From contig JANMDQ010000015.1 in NCBI GenBank assembly GCA_031376385.1, forward strand, positions 310,001 through 374,000: a stretch of 64,000 bases of DNA, given 5' to 3'. Below, in pieces: positions 35,909-44,217 of the stretch; positions within the stretch are counted from its first letter, which is position 1, and each line of letters starts with the position of its first letter. The notes under the pieces are model-generated. The model was given only the letters and a program-made list of their open reading frames with translations. It did no database searches and was not told where the DNA came from. The stretch is from Aquisediminimonas sp031376385 (lineage in GTDB: Bacteria > Pseudomonadota > Alphaproteobacteria > Sphingomonadales > Sphingomonadaceae). A program made the position numbers and the translations under genes.

Positions 35909-36062
35909 AGGATCCTTTATCCTTTGGCCACCGAGCAGTCACACTGGCAAAAAGCCCCAATCGCAACGCCCGCCACTAGCAAAGTCTTGTGGCAATATCG
36001 GCGGTCATCCCCTAAGGCAGCGGTCATTCGATTCACCCTTCGACTAAAGGAAGCAGACTCCT

Positions 36063-36515
36063 GTGCGCATTGCCATTGCTTCTGATCATGCCGCGGTCGA
36101 GATGAAAACAGTGCTCGCCACCTATTTGCGCGAAGCTGGCCATGATGTGCAGGATCTTGGCCCGTTTGACAGCGCGTCAGTTGATTATCCCGATTACGGG
36201 TATGCGTTGGCAGCGGAAATTGCAGAGGGCAAAGCCGACCGCGGCATTGCGATTTGTGGTTCGGGCATTGGCATTTCAATTGCCGTGAATCGAAACCCTG
36301 CATGTCGCGCAGCGTTGGTTTCTGAACCTCTGTCGGCCAAGCTTGCGCGCGAACATAATGACGCCAATGTGATCGCTCTTGGTGCACGCCTGACAGGAAT
36401 TGGCATGGCCAAAGCCTGTATTGATGCTTTCCTATCGACACGTTTTGGTGGTGAGCGTCATGTGCGGCGTGTTGCCAAACTTTCAAACCCAAATTTCATC
36501 AAGGAGCCTGTATGA
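36063..36515 (+). CDS. rpiB: Ribose 5-phosphate isomerase B
   Basis: 150 residues starting at GTG. IAIASDHAAVEMKTVLATYL and GIAICGSGIGISIAVNRNP are the RpiB signatures, with the catalytic Cys in CGSGIG. It interconverts ribose and ribulose 5-phosphates in the pentose-phosphate pathway. The stop overlaps the ATG of glyA, opening the conserved rpiB-glyA-nrdR series. Confidence 0.92.
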   Translation: MRIAIASDHAAVEMKTVLATYLREAGHDVQDLGPFDSASVDYPDYGYALAAEIAEGKADRGIAICGSGIGISIAVNRNPACRAALVSEPLSAKLAREHNDANVIALGARLTGIGMAKACIDAFLSTRFGGERHVRRVAKLSNPNFIKEPV

Positions 36516-37819
36516 CCGCCGCTCGTAATTTAGATACTGCCCCAGATGGTTTCTTCACTGCCGGACTGGCTGAAGCGGATCCTGAAATTGCGGGCTGGAT
36601 TGGCAAAGAGCTCAGTCGTCAGCGGGATAAGATCGAACTGATCGCGTCGGAAAACATCTGTTCTCTGGCCGTGCTTGAGGCTGCCGGATCCATCCTCACC
36701 AACAAATATGCAGAAGGCTATCCCGGCCGTCGCTATTACGGTGGTTGCGAATATGTCGACGAAATAGAAACCATCGCCATCGAACGCGCCAAGCGCCTGT
36801 TCGGGTGCAACTTTGCCAATGTGCAGCCCAATTCGGGTAGCCAGATGAATCAGGCGGTTTTCCTCGCGCTGTTGCAACCTGGTGATACGTTCATGGGCCT
36901 TGATCTGAACTCAGGTGGGCATTTGACGCATGGGTCTCCAGTCAACATGTCTGGCAAATGGTTTAATCCAGTTGCGTACGGCGTGTCGCGCGACACCCAT
37001 CAGGTGGACATGGATGAGGTCGCACGCACCGCGCGCGAATGTAAGCCGAAGCTCATCATTGCGGGTGGCACGGCTTATAGCCGCATTTGGGATTGGGCGG
37101 CTTTCCGTCAGATTGCCGATGAAGTCGGGGCCTATCTGCTTGTCGACATGTCGCATATCTCTGGCCTTGTCGCGGGCGGCGCGCATCCGTCGCCTATTCC
37201 GCACGCCCATATCGTCACAACAACAACTCATAAATCTCTCCGCGGGCCACGTTCCGGCGTCATCCTTACCAATGATGAGGCGCTTGCAAAAAAGATGAAC
37301 AGCGCCATTTTCCCAGGACTTCAGGGTGGGCCGCTGATGCATATCATCGCCGCTAAGGCCGTTGCCTTTGCCGAAGCGATGAAGCCTGAGTTCAAGCTTT
37401 ATGCCCATGCCGTTGTCGACAATGCGCGTGCGCTGGCGTCAAGCTTGCAAGAACAAGGTTTGGATATTGTATCTGGCGGGACCGATAACCATTCCATGCT
37501 TGTCGATCTGCGGCCCAAGCAAGCCAAAGGTAAGCACGCGGAAAAGGCGCTCGACCGTGCGTCGATCACCTGTAACAAGAATAGCATTCCGTTTGATACT
37601 GAAAAGCCGCTGCTCACATCAGGCATCCGGCTTGGCACTCCAGCAGGGACAACGCGCGGCTTTGGTGTTGCCGAATTCCGTCAGGTTGGTCGCATGATCG
37701 CTGACGTTGTCGAGGGCCTGCGCAAGAATGGCGAAGCTGGGGACGCCCAGATAGAAGCGAAGATCGCTGCAGAAGTTGAATTGCTCTGCGCACGCTTCCC
37801 AATCTATCCGGAGCTTTAG
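36512..37819 (+). CDS. glyA: Serine hydroxymethyltransferase
   Basis: 435 residues. GCEYVDEIETIAIERAKRLF and the PLP lysine segment TTTTHKSLRGPRSG are characteristic; HISGLVAGGAHPSP lies before it. It converts serine and tetrahydrofolate to glycine and methylene-tetrahydrofolate, and glycine feeds the ALA synthase encoded 1 kb upstream. It is coupled to rpiB (4-base overlap) and followed 3 bases later by nrdR. Ends in TAG. Confidence 0.95.
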   Translation: MTAARNLDTAPDGFFTAGLAEADPEIAGWIGKELSRQRDKIELIASENICSLAVLEAAGSILTNKYAEGYPGRRYYGGCEYVDEIETIAIERAKRLFGCNFANVQPNSGSQMNQAVFLALLQPGDTFMGLDLNSGGHLTHGSPVNMSGKWFNPVAYGVSRDTHQVDMDEVARTARECKPKLIIAGGTAYSRIWDWAAFRQIADEVGAYLLVDMSHISGLVAGGAHPSPIPHAHIVTTTTHKSLRGPRSGVILTNDEALAKKMNSAIFPGLQGGPLMHIIAAKAVAFAEAMKPEFKLYAHAVVDNARALASSLQEQGLDIVSGGTDNHSMLVDLRPKQAKGKHAEKALDRASITCNKNSIPFDTEKPLLTSGIRLGTPAGTTRGFGVAEFRQVGRMIADVVEGLRKNGEAGDAQIEAKIAAEVELLCARFPIYPEL

Positions 37820-37822
37820 GCT

Positions 37823-38284
37823 TTGCGCTGCCCCTTTTGCGCCCACGCTGAAACACAAGTCAAAGACAGTCGTCCGACTGAGGATAGCGGGTCCATTCGT
37901 AGGCGGCGTCAATGTGAAGAGTGCGGCGCGCGCTTCACGACCTTTGAACGGGTGCAGTTACGCGAACTGACGGTGCTGAAATCCGAAGGGCGGCGGCAGA
38001 CCTTTGAACGCGAGAAACTGGAACGCTCCATCGCCATTGCGTGCCGCAAGCGCCCCGTTGATGCCGGGCGGATGGACCGTCTGGTCACTGGCATCCAGCG
38101 GCAGTTAGAAACGATGGGCGAACCTGAGATTCCGTCAGCGCGCATCGGGGAATTGGTGATGGAGGGCCTCAAGGCCGTGGACGCCGTGGCCTATATCCGC
38201 TTCGCTTCGGTCTACCGTGACTTTACCGAACCCAAGGATTTTGAGGATTTCGCCGGAAATGTGGCGGAAGCCGCGCGGGGGTAG
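37823..38284 (+). CDS. nrdR: Transcriptional repressor NrdR
   Basis: 153 residues. The N-terminal zinc ribbon has CPFC and CEEC, followed by an ATP-cone domain (VLKSEGRRQTFEREKLERSI). NrdR senses ATP/dATP and represses ribonucleotide reductase genes. The start is a TTG at 37823, directly where the family's MRCPFC begins and 3 bases after glyA; no ATG or GTG lies nearby. The target genes are not in the window. Confidence 0.93.
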   Translation: MRCPFCAHAETQVKDSRPTEDSGSIRRRRQCEECGARFTTFERVQLRELTVLKSEGRRQTFEREKLERSIAIACRKRPVDAGRMDRLVTGIQRQLETMGEPEIPSARIGELVMEGLKAVDAVAYIRFASVYRDFTEPKDFEDFAGNVAEAARG

Positions 38285-38317
38285 GGTGTGTGCGTGTCCG
38301 TCTGAGAGCAGTTTGAG

Positions 38318-39469
38318 ATGAGTTTCTGGGCCTATATCCTGCACTGCTCCGACGGCAGTTATTACACCGGGCATACCGACGATCTGGAGAGGCGGATATC
38401 GCAACACCAATCGGGTGAGGTGAAGGGATATACCAGCACGCGCTTACCAATCTCACTTGTGTGGTCGCAAGATTTTGGGTCCCGCATAGAGGCCATTGAA
38501 GCTGAAGTGCAGGTTAAGGATTGGTCTCGGGCGAAGAAACAAGCCCTTATTCGAGGGGATTGGGGATTGGTCAGCCATTTTGCCAAGCCTCCATCGCGGC
38601 GATCCTCTCGACACGACGTCTCGACAGGCTCGACATCTGCTCGAGACGAACGGGCAGGGGAGAATGAAAGCAGGAACCTGACTCCCACTCCCGTTCGTAT
38701 CGAGCCAGTATCGAGCGAAGCCGAGATACGCCGTCGAGATGTCACCACCCCCACCATCATCCTCGTCCGGCCCCAACTCGGCGAAAACATCGGCAAAGCC
38801 GCGCGCGCCATGCTGAATTTTGGCCTCACTGACCTTCGCCTTGTTGCGCCGCGTGATGGCTGGCCAAACCCGGATGCGGGTCCAGCGGCGGCAGGCGCGG
38901 ATATCGTTTTGGAACGCGCGCAGGTCTATGAGACAGTGGCAGAGGCCGTGGCGGACTGCGACCAAATCTACGCCACAACCGTGCGCAAACGCGGCGTGGT
39001 CAAACCCGTGATGTCCCCGGATGAAGCCGCAGAGACAATCTGGGCAGGGGGCGGCCGCACCGCAATCCTGTTTGGCCCCGAGAGGTCCGGCCTGGAAAAT
39101 GAAGATGTCGCGGTGGCGCGGACGATCATTACGGTGCCCATCAACCCCGAATTTGGCTCGCTGAATTTGGCCCAGGCCGTCATCCTCGTGGCCTATGAAT
39201 GGTCAAAGCGGGCAGAGCTGGCGTCCCCCCCCAAAGTCGATCTCGATCCGCCCGCGCCGCAGGGGGAGCTGGACGGCATGATTGGCCAACTCGATGCCAT
39301 GTTAGAATCGGCGGGCCATTTTGAACCCAAGGCGCGCGCGCATATTGATCGCTGGACCATCCGCTCTATCCTCACAAAGCCCGGCTGGTCTGCGCAGGAA
39401 GTGCGCACGTTGCGCGGCGTATTGCGGTCGCTCAACCGGAAAAATCGGGTGGTTGTCACACCTGACTGA
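38318..39469 (+). CDS. Fusion of a GIY-YIG nuclease domain to a TrmJ-like SPOUT tRNA/rRNA methyltransferase
   Basis: 383 residues in two domains. Residues 1-90 are a GIY-YIG domain very similar to the one at 27.8 kb (FWAYILHCSDGSYYTGHTDD, LERRISQHQSGEVKGYTSTR, AIEAEVQVKDWSRAKKQALI). Residues about 145-383 are a SpoU-type methyltransferase: TIILVRPQLGENIGKAARAM, the SAM-knot motifs ILFGPERSGLENEDV and INPEFGSLNLAQAVILVAYE. That half resembles TrmJ, which methylates the 2'-OH of tRNA position 32. The linker (about 91-144) is translated palindromic repeat. The only ATG near the methyltransferase start (38739) is in another frame, so the fusion seems to be its only route to translation. Confidence 0.85.
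   Translation: MSFWAYILHCSDGSYYTGHTDDLERRISQHQSGEVKGYTSTRLPISLVWSQDFGSRIEAIEAEVQVKDWSRAKKQALIRGDWGLVSHFAKPPSRRSSRHDVSTGSTSARDERAGENESRNLTPTPVRIEPVSSEAEIRRRDVTTPTIILVRPQLGENIGKAARAMLNFGLTDLRLVAPRDGWPNPDAGPAAAGADIVLERAQVYETVAEAVADCDQIYATTVRKRGVVKPVMSPDEAAETIWAGGGRTAILFGPERSGLENEDVAVARTIITVPINPEFGSLNLAQAVILVAYEWSKRAELASPPKVDLDPPAPQGELDGMIGQLDAMLESAGHFEPKARAHIDRWTIRSILTKPGWSAQEVRTLRGVLRSLNRKNRVVVTPD
38619..38729. repeat. Translated palindromic repeat arms in the fusion linker
   Basis: The arms are 38619-38653 (with CTCGACAGGCTCGACATCTG and GAGACGAACGG) and 38690-38729 (CCGTTCGTATCGAGCCAGTA, then TCGAGCGAAGCCGAGATAC). They are inverted, imperfect copies of the family seen at 12.4 and 31.3 kb, here kept in frame so that they are read as a Ser/Arg/Glu-rich linker. 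No stop codon arises in this frame. Confidence 0.8.
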
Positions 39470-39539
39470 CGCCAAAAAAGTGGATTGCCGCTTTCGGTCA
39501 AACTGATAAACCAGCGTTAGTTTTATCGGAGCACTAAAC

Positions 39540-39776
39540 ATGCTGATCTTATTTCCTCTTTTGATGATGGCATCCGAACCTGTTGCCGCTGCGCCCGCCC
39601 AACCGGGTAAGCAATCTGACCCCAATGAAATTGTCTGCGAAAAACTGCCAGCGCCCACGGGGTCGCGGCTGGGGGAGCGCAAGGTCTGCAAAAGCCGGGC
39701 GGATTGGGAGCAGGAGCGATTTGACGCGAAACAAGCGCTTGAGATCAACCAGACGCGGCGGTCCACCAAAGGCTGA
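39540..39776 (+). CDS. Small exported protein of unknown function
   Basis: 78 residues. A short hydrophobic start (MLILFPLLMMASEPVAAAPA) looks like a signal peptide. The mature part has two cysteines, IVCEKLPAPTGSRLG and RKVCKSRADWEQERFDA, that could form a disulfide. The C-terminus is charged and probably helical. I recall similar small proteins in other sphingomonads, with the same paired Cys pattern, but no function. It lies between the methyltransferase fusion and rpsD, on the same strand. Confidence 0.7.
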   Translation: MLILFPLLMMASEPVAAAPAQPGKQSDPNEIVCEKLPAPTGSRLGERKVCKSRADWEQERFDAKQALEINQTRRSTKG

Positions 39777-39893
39777 TTGTCTCTCCTGACTCTTGGCATT
39801 CGCTCCCAAACTTGACTTCCCTGCCTCATCGGCTAAGGGCAACGCTTCGCAATTGACCCTGCACGCCGGTGAAGCAGTGGTCCGTCCTTTGGC

Positions 39894-39918
39894 CGCTCAC
39901 CCTGAGCGTGCCGAAGGG
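39894..39918. repeat. Half copy of the dispersed repeat upstream of rpsD
   Basis: CGCTCACCCTGAGCGTGCCG, continuing AAGGG, matches one arm of the repeats at 2.7 and 46.4 kb (which read CTTCGTCAAGCTCAG in the other direction). No full second arm is seen; only a weak complement (TCCGTCCTTTGGC, 39881-39893) precedes it. It lies in the 186-base leader before rpsD, where S4 could in principle act on its own mRNA. Confidence 0.55.
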
Positions 39919-39962
39919 GGCGCGGACCCGGCACTTGTGATAACGCAATTGAAGGACTGAAC

Positions 39963-40577
39963 ATGTCAAAGCGCCAAAGCGCCAAGTATAAACTCGACCG
40001 CCGGATGGGTGAAAACATCTGGGGCCGCCCGAAATCTCCCGTAAACAAGCGCGAATATGGCCCCGGCCAGCACGGCCAGCGCCGTAAGAGCAAAGTCTCT
40101 GATTACGGCATTCAGCTGCGCGCCAAGCAAAAGCTGAAAGGCTATTACGGCGACATCACTGAAAAGCAGTTCAAGGGCCTGTATCAAGAGGGCGACCGGA
40201 TGAAGGGCGATACGTCGCAGAATCTCATCGGTCTTCTCGAACGCCGCCTTGATGCAATTGTGTACCGCGCCAAGTTCGCGCCAACGATTTTCGCTGCGCG
40301 CCAACTCGTCAGCCACGGCCACGTTCGCGTGAACGGCGGCAAGTGCAACATTGCCTCACGCCGCGTCGATGTCGGTTCTGAAATCAGTCTTGGCAGCAAA
40401 GCCCAGGAAATGGCCTTGGTCATCGAAGCCCAAAGCCTCGCCGAACGCGAAATTCCCGATTATCTGGCCCCAGACGGCGCCGCAAAGGTGACCTTCACTC
40501 GCGTGCCAACGCTGGATGAAGTGCCTTATCCGGTGAAGATGGAACCAAACTTGGTCGTCGAATTTTATTCGCGGTAA
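39963..40577 (+). CDS. rpsD: 30S ribosomal protein S4
   Basis: 204 residues, full length. The S4 domain is seen in LERRLDAIVYRAKFAPTIFA and the VSHGHVRVNGGKCNIASRRV loop. It starts ribosomal small-subunit assembly by binding the 5' domain of 16S rRNA. The gene stands apart from other ribosomal protein genes, as is common in this order of bacteria, and is followed by a strong terminator. Confidence 0.97.
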   Translation: MSKRQSAKYKLDRRMGENIWGRPKSPVNKREYGPGQHGQRRKSKVSDYGIQLRAKQKLKGYYGDITEKQFKGLYQEGDRMKGDTSQNLIGLLERRLDAIVYRAKFAPTIFAARQLVSHGHVRVNGGKCNIASRRVDVGSEISLGSKAQEMALVIEAQSLAEREIPDYLAPDGAAKVTFTRVPTLDEVPYPVKMEPNLVVEFYSR

Positions 40578-40606
40578 GTTCTGGGTTTTTACTGGAAGCA
40601 AAAAGG

Positions 40607-40632
40607 GGCGGTCCGATTGGGCCGCCTTTTTT
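40607..40632 (+). terminator. Rho-independent terminator of rpsD
   Basis: GGCGGTCC (40607-40614) pairs with GGGCCGCC (40619-40626) around a GATT loop, with one G-U pair, and six T residues follow directly. It is 30 bases past the rpsD stop. The remaining 155 bases up to 40788 hold no gene and presumably the promoter of the next one. Confidence 0.88.
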
Positions 40633-40787
40633 GTGCGGAGTTCGCAGGTTCGATCAATTGGGAACTGCCAATCGATTGCTCCACTTTGCATTGCAAAAAC
40701 GCAGCATTGCCCTCGCTAACTGGGAACCATCGATCTAGGATTATTGGATTGCTCGTTTGCTCGCACTGAATTGATTGGGCGCACTAA

Positions 40788-41867
40788 ATGTCAAAATCAA
40801 AACCGAAAGTCATTTTTTCAAAGCAAATCGACACCAGCCTTCGCGGTCGGGTTTTGAACTCGCTCGAAAACGCCACCAGCATAGATAACAATGGACAGGT
40901 GACGTGGGGAATCGAAGGCGAAGTTCAACAGCATATTTCTATCTTGAGGGATGCATTTGAATTTCCGAATGAACTCTCTGGTCATGAATGTGCAGGACTG
41001 GTTTGGCGAGGGTTGTTTGACGCTCGAAAGAAAGGCGCATTGACCGATTCGTCGGTCATGGAAGAAGTTCAACGGAATGCCGACGCAAATCTAGCGCAGA
41101 GCGTTCGGCGTTACTCCATGTGGTCACAAATAAGTTATGAGAAATCTGCGGCGGTCCGCACTCTGAAATTCAAATTTGATGACGTTGAAATTCGATTAAC
41201 ATCGCAACTGCCAAGCTATATGCACCTTTCAGCTGGAACGTTATCCAATTTGGGTCACTTGTCGGTTAACGATAACAATCGTTTTGGATACCTTGTTGCG
41301 GTCACGACGGCGCGAAACGAAGCACACGCAGCAGACAAGATTTTTCGAGCCACCGAGATGGTCCAATCGGTTTATAACCTTGCGCTAAAATCATGGAATA
41401 TTTTTGGTTCTGAGCAAAAACCCGAAGCATTGATGCTGATGGGCTCTCATCATTTTCTATACCGGGACAAGAAGCCGCTCTATCCCGAACATACCTGGTA
41501 CAATCCAAATTTCAGAGAAGAATTTTGGACTTCGACGCCTCGCGAATCAAAGACGATATTCACCTCAGCAAAAACAGTTCGAAAGGCCTTGAAAGCTCTC
41601 GAACATCATCCATTAAAAGATCCAATTTCAACAGCTTTCTTGATGATGAACGACGGGATGCAATCCGCAGATATGTCGCACCGAACTCTGAGGTATTGGA
41701 CAGCAATTGAGCGACTTTTCCAAGCCGGTGATGAGCGCGCGAGTTACGAAAAGATAATCAAGCGAGCGACATATCTCGATGATGCCGATAGCCTTGCCGG
41801 TGCTAAACTGAGTCGCCTCGTTCGTATTAGAAATCGCTACGTCCATATGGGCACCGCTGAAAACTAG
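40788..41867 (+). CDS. Apea-like HEPN-domain protein, cut short by an in-frame amber codon
   Basis: 359 residues as written. Residues about 1-270 match nothing I know. The C-terminal part, RTLRYWTAIERLFQAG and then RIRNRYVHMG, is typical of Apea-like HEPN domains; the RNxxxH catalytic motif (Arg348, His353) of HEPN RNases is intact. Seven codons past that His the frame meets TAG (41865-41867), then continues open for 67 more residues that look like the rest of the domain (HHQLTQYLAEHVRRHLFYLL). So the full gene was probably 40788-42071. Base composition is AT-richer than the neighbours. No clear ribosome binding site. First gene of an accessory island; RNA-cleaving toxin or defence effector is inference. 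Confidence 0.7.
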   Translation: MSKSKPKVIFSKQIDTSLRGRVLNSLENATSIDNNGQVTWGIEGEVQQHISILRDAFEFPNELSGHECAGLVWRGLFDARKKGALTDSSVMEEVQRNADANLAQSVRRYSMWSQISYEKSAAVRTLKFKFDDVEIRLTSQLPSYMHLSAGTLSNLGHLSVNDNNRFGYLVAVTTARNEAHAADKIFRATEMVQSVYNLALKSWNIFGSEQKPEALMLMGSHHFLYRDKKPLYPEHTWYNPNFREEFWTSTPRESKTIFTSAKTVRKALKALEHHPLKDPISTAFLMMNDGMQSADMSHRTLRYWTAIERLFQAGDERASYEKIIKRATYLDDADSLAGAKLSRLVRIRNRYVHMGTAEN

Positions 41868-42071
41868 CATCACCAACTGACGCAGTATTTAGCGGAACAC
41901 GTCCGCCGCCATTTGTTCTATCTTTTGTTCCACGGTGATGATTTCGCTGATCATTCTGAATTTATTCATATGACCGATTTGCCATCAAACGTGGACGCGT
42001 TAAAACGCCGCAGGAGCGCTATTGATCGTCGCGAGCGAATAATTGACCAAGGCCGCCATAGAAGTGATTGA
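41868..42071 (+). other. In-frame continuation of the HEPN gene beyond the amber codon
   Basis: Read in the same frame, the 68 codons after TAG give HHQLTQYLAEHVRRHLFYLL through FADHSEFIHMTDLPSNVDAL to RRERIIDQGRHRSD and a TGA at 42069-42071. The helical pattern and the SEFIHM segment are what follows the RNxxxH motif in complete Apea-like HEPN domains. A single C-to-T change (CAG to TAG) would explain the stop. Readthrough, decay or a sequencing error cannot be told apart here. Confidence 0.6.
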
Positions 42072-42333
42072 AAATTTGACGAGCGGCGGCGACGTCGTGT
42101 TTCGAGAGTTTCGCAGCCTGAACGGTTCGGGGTGGTTGGTCTTGACAAATCAAGGCGATTATCCCCTTCGCATAGGTAAAAATTGACTCAAGATTGGCAC
42201 GGACTGTCGCATTGGCGTTGAGTGATTCACTAAATGTTCTACTGTGCTTATTATGAGCAGAATAATATGACTCCACATTGCTTTTTAAGCGTGCATGATC
42301 GCCCTCAAATAAGAGGGAAAATTTATGCAACAC
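42019..42333 (-). CDS. Hypothetical protein of the accessory island, antisense-facing
   Basis: 104 residues from a GTG at 42333 (TTG at 42330 or GTG at 42276 are alternatives). The composition is natural and helical (FSESLNANATVRANLESIFT, AARQIFNHFYGGLGQL), with no motif I recognise. It starts inside the first codons of the divergent 303-residue gene and ends 53 bases inside the HEPN continuation, so it is squeezed between two plus-strand genes. That tight fit is a reason for doubt, but without it about 250 bases would be empty. Confidence 0.45.
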   Translation of the reverse strand: MLHKFSLLFEGDHARLKSNVESYYSAHNKHSRTFSESLNANATVRANLESIFTYAKGIIALICQDQPPRTVQAAKLSKHDVAAARQIFNHFYGGLGQLFARDDQ

Positions 42334-43236
42334 ACGACAAACTTTTCGGTCAAATATTTGACGGACGGTCCCGTTCCTATTCGAGACATTATAGAAAGCC
42401 TTCAGGGCACCGATACGGTTCTACACGAGATGTCGCGGCTTCTCCCTTCGTTTGTCGATGGTCTTCAGGTCGAAAAGCTAGAAATAAAGGTAAGGGAGGT
42501 AGCGCAACAAAGCCCCTTACGAGAGGTATTCCTTGTTGCGATGTTTCTCGCTTTCCAAAAGCAGCTTGAGGAAGAAGTGCCAAACTTCATAACTGATGCC
42601 ACTGGAATAATTATCCCAGATCGCTTTGATACCATCGTTACTGTGGTAGCGTTGATCGTGGTCTTTTACGGAATTGGCGCTGTCAAAGACCTCGTAACTG
42701 GCAACGGTCAAGCGGGTGCTGCTGAAATTCATTTGTCAGGTTTAATTGCGGAATTGTCACTAGCCACCGGAAAGACGGAAACTGCTATACGCGACACTCT
42801 GGCCAAGCGTTACGGTGAAAAAGCCGTGTGGCGGCGGCTAGCTAACGCAACCTCTCGATTTTTTGCTCCAAGCAAAAGACAGGATAGCGCGCCTGTGGAA
42901 GTTAATGAGCGCCGATTTGAGAGAGAAGTAATTCAAGAGGTTCCATCTGATTATTTGGTCGAGGACGCTTCTGAAACTCATATCTCACGGAATTTTTCAA
43001 ATGTTAAACTGGAGCTTCACGCTCAAGATCGAGACCATGCCGGGCGCGGTTGGGCGGCTGTTATCAAAGCGGTCTCAGACAGTCGGCTTCGCTTAAAGCT
43101 AATGGAAAATGTGAGCGCGGAGGAAATTTGGGGGCATGACGTTGTTAACGGCGATGTAACCGTGATATACGAACGCATTGGGACTGAGAATGCGCCGAGG
43201 GAAGTTCACTTAAACCGAGTAAATGGCTTGCAATGA
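42325..43236 (+). CDS. Unknown membrane-anchored protein of the accessory island
   Basis: 303 residues, not recognised. An N-terminal region with charged helices (residues 1-100) is followed by one clear membrane segment (TIVTVVALIVVFYGIGAV, about 103-120), a helical stretch with basic residues to about 180, and a C-terminal part of about 80 residues with alternating strands (VKLELHAQDRDHAGRGW, VNGDVTVIYERIG). GAGGG lies 9 bases before the ATG. It overlaps the following 56-residue gene by ATGA, so they form an operon. The one-helix-plus-soluble-domain layout would suit a membrane-bound effector or sensor; that is inference. Confidence 0.65.
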   Translation: MQHTTNFSVKYLTDGPVPIRDIIESLQGTDTVLHEMSRLLPSFVDGLQVEKLEIKVREVAQQSPLREVFLVAMFLAFQKQLEEEVPNFITDATGIIIPDRFDTIVTVVALIVVFYGIGAVKDLVTGNGQAGAAEIHLSGLIAELSLATGKTETAIRDTLAKRYGEKAVWRRLANATSRFFAPSKRQDSAPVEVNERRFEREVIQEVPSDYLVEDASETHISRNFSNVKLELHAQDRDHAGRGWAAVIKAVSDSRLRLKLMENVSAEEIWGHDVVNGDVTVIYERIGTENAPREVHLNRVNGLQ

Positions 43237-43403
43237 CAACGCTTAAAGAAGCCCGTGAAGCTGGAAAGCTAGCCCAGTTCGTCAAAGAGCATCGGCGCGA
43301 CCCTAAGGGCAGCGTAGACGCCTTCAACGCGACTTTGGGGGCAATGGCTGGAAAGTCGAAAGCAATTCCGAAACCATTGTCTCGGAGCAATCCCGACGAT
43401 TGA
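43233..43403 (+). CDS. 56-residue conserved-looking small protein
   Basis: An ATG overlapping the previous stop (ATGA) opens a frame of 56 codons: MTTLKEAREAGKLAQFVKEH, then RRDPKGSVDAFNATLGAMAG, ending KSKAIPKPLSRSNPDD. I recall similar small proteins with an acidic tail and an N-x-T-L-x-x-M-A-G segment in other alphaproteobacteria; their function is unknown. Translational coupling to the 303-residue gene argues that it is real. Its last 80 bases overlap, antiparallel, the 3' end of the transposase gene. Confidence 0.6.
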   Translation: MTTLKEAREAGKLAQFVKEHRRDPKGSVDAFNATLGAMAGKSKAIPKPLSRSNPDD

Positions 43404-44217
43404 AGCGGTATTCGGCTTCCTTGGCATATTTCCACAGGTGCTTTGGCGATACGTGAATATGAGTGCCGTTGATTGACCGCTTCAATTGCGACCAAAAGCC
43501 TTCAATCCCATTTACCGACGTGCCGTGTTTGCCGACATATTGATCAATGCTGTGGTTGACCGTGTGGTGATAGAAGCCAATTGTCCCTAAGCCGCCATAG
43601 CCCTTGTGTTCGTCGGTGTGGACTGTGCTGTGCAGCTTCACGTTGGCCTTCACAATCGGCATTAAAGTGCCGCTACGGCGATCAGAGACAACCTTTGTCA
43701 TGACATTGCCGTTGCGCTCCAACATTCCGAAAACGACAGTCTTGTTGGACAGGAAGCCTTCCTTGCGGGAAATCTTGCCGCCGATGAATGTTTCGTCGCA
43801 CTCGACTTGCTTTGTGAAGCCGCCAAGGGGCGCTTCGCCGTCCACATCGGCCATATGTTCACGAATGAGGCCAGCCATCCGCCATGCGGTCTTGTATGTG
43901 ACGCCCAGCTGACGCTGCAATTCCTTGGCGGCAACGCCGTTGCGGGTCGTGGTGAACAGATAAATCGCATAGAACCAAAGCTGCAACGGTGTGCGGGTCT
44001 GTTCAAACGGTGTGCCTACTGTCGGGTGCAGATGATGGCCGCAAAACTGGCACGAATAAGCGCGCTCGGCTTTGATGCGAAACCACTTGGAAGGGCGTTC
44101 ACAGGAAGGGCATTCAAAACCCTGCCCGAAACGGACTTCAAACAGATGTTGCAGACAGGCTTCATCCGTAGGGAATTGCTTGAAAAACTCTGCGATGTTT
44201 TGTGATTTCGTGCTCAT
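43324..44217 (-). mobile_element. IS1595-family (ISXO2-like) transposase
   Basis: 297 residues. The N-terminal zinc ribbon is FECPSCERPSKWFRI followed by YSCQFCGHHLHPTVGTPFEQ, then a helix-turn-helix (KELQRQLGVTYKTAWRMAGL). The catalytic acidic residues are in VECDETFIGGK, VHTDEHKGYGG and VNGIEGFWSQLKRSINGTHI, so the DDN/E triad seems intact. It should cut and rejoin DNA. I see no terminal inverted repeats within 100 bases of either end and no target duplication, so the element may be decayed or the transposase domesticated. The C-terminal 26 residues are encoded opposite the 56-residue gene. Confidence 0.85.

Noticed and set aside
36030..36062. Possible riboswitch before rpiB-glyA
   Set aside because: The leader is too short, and I see no glycine or SAM aptamer elements.
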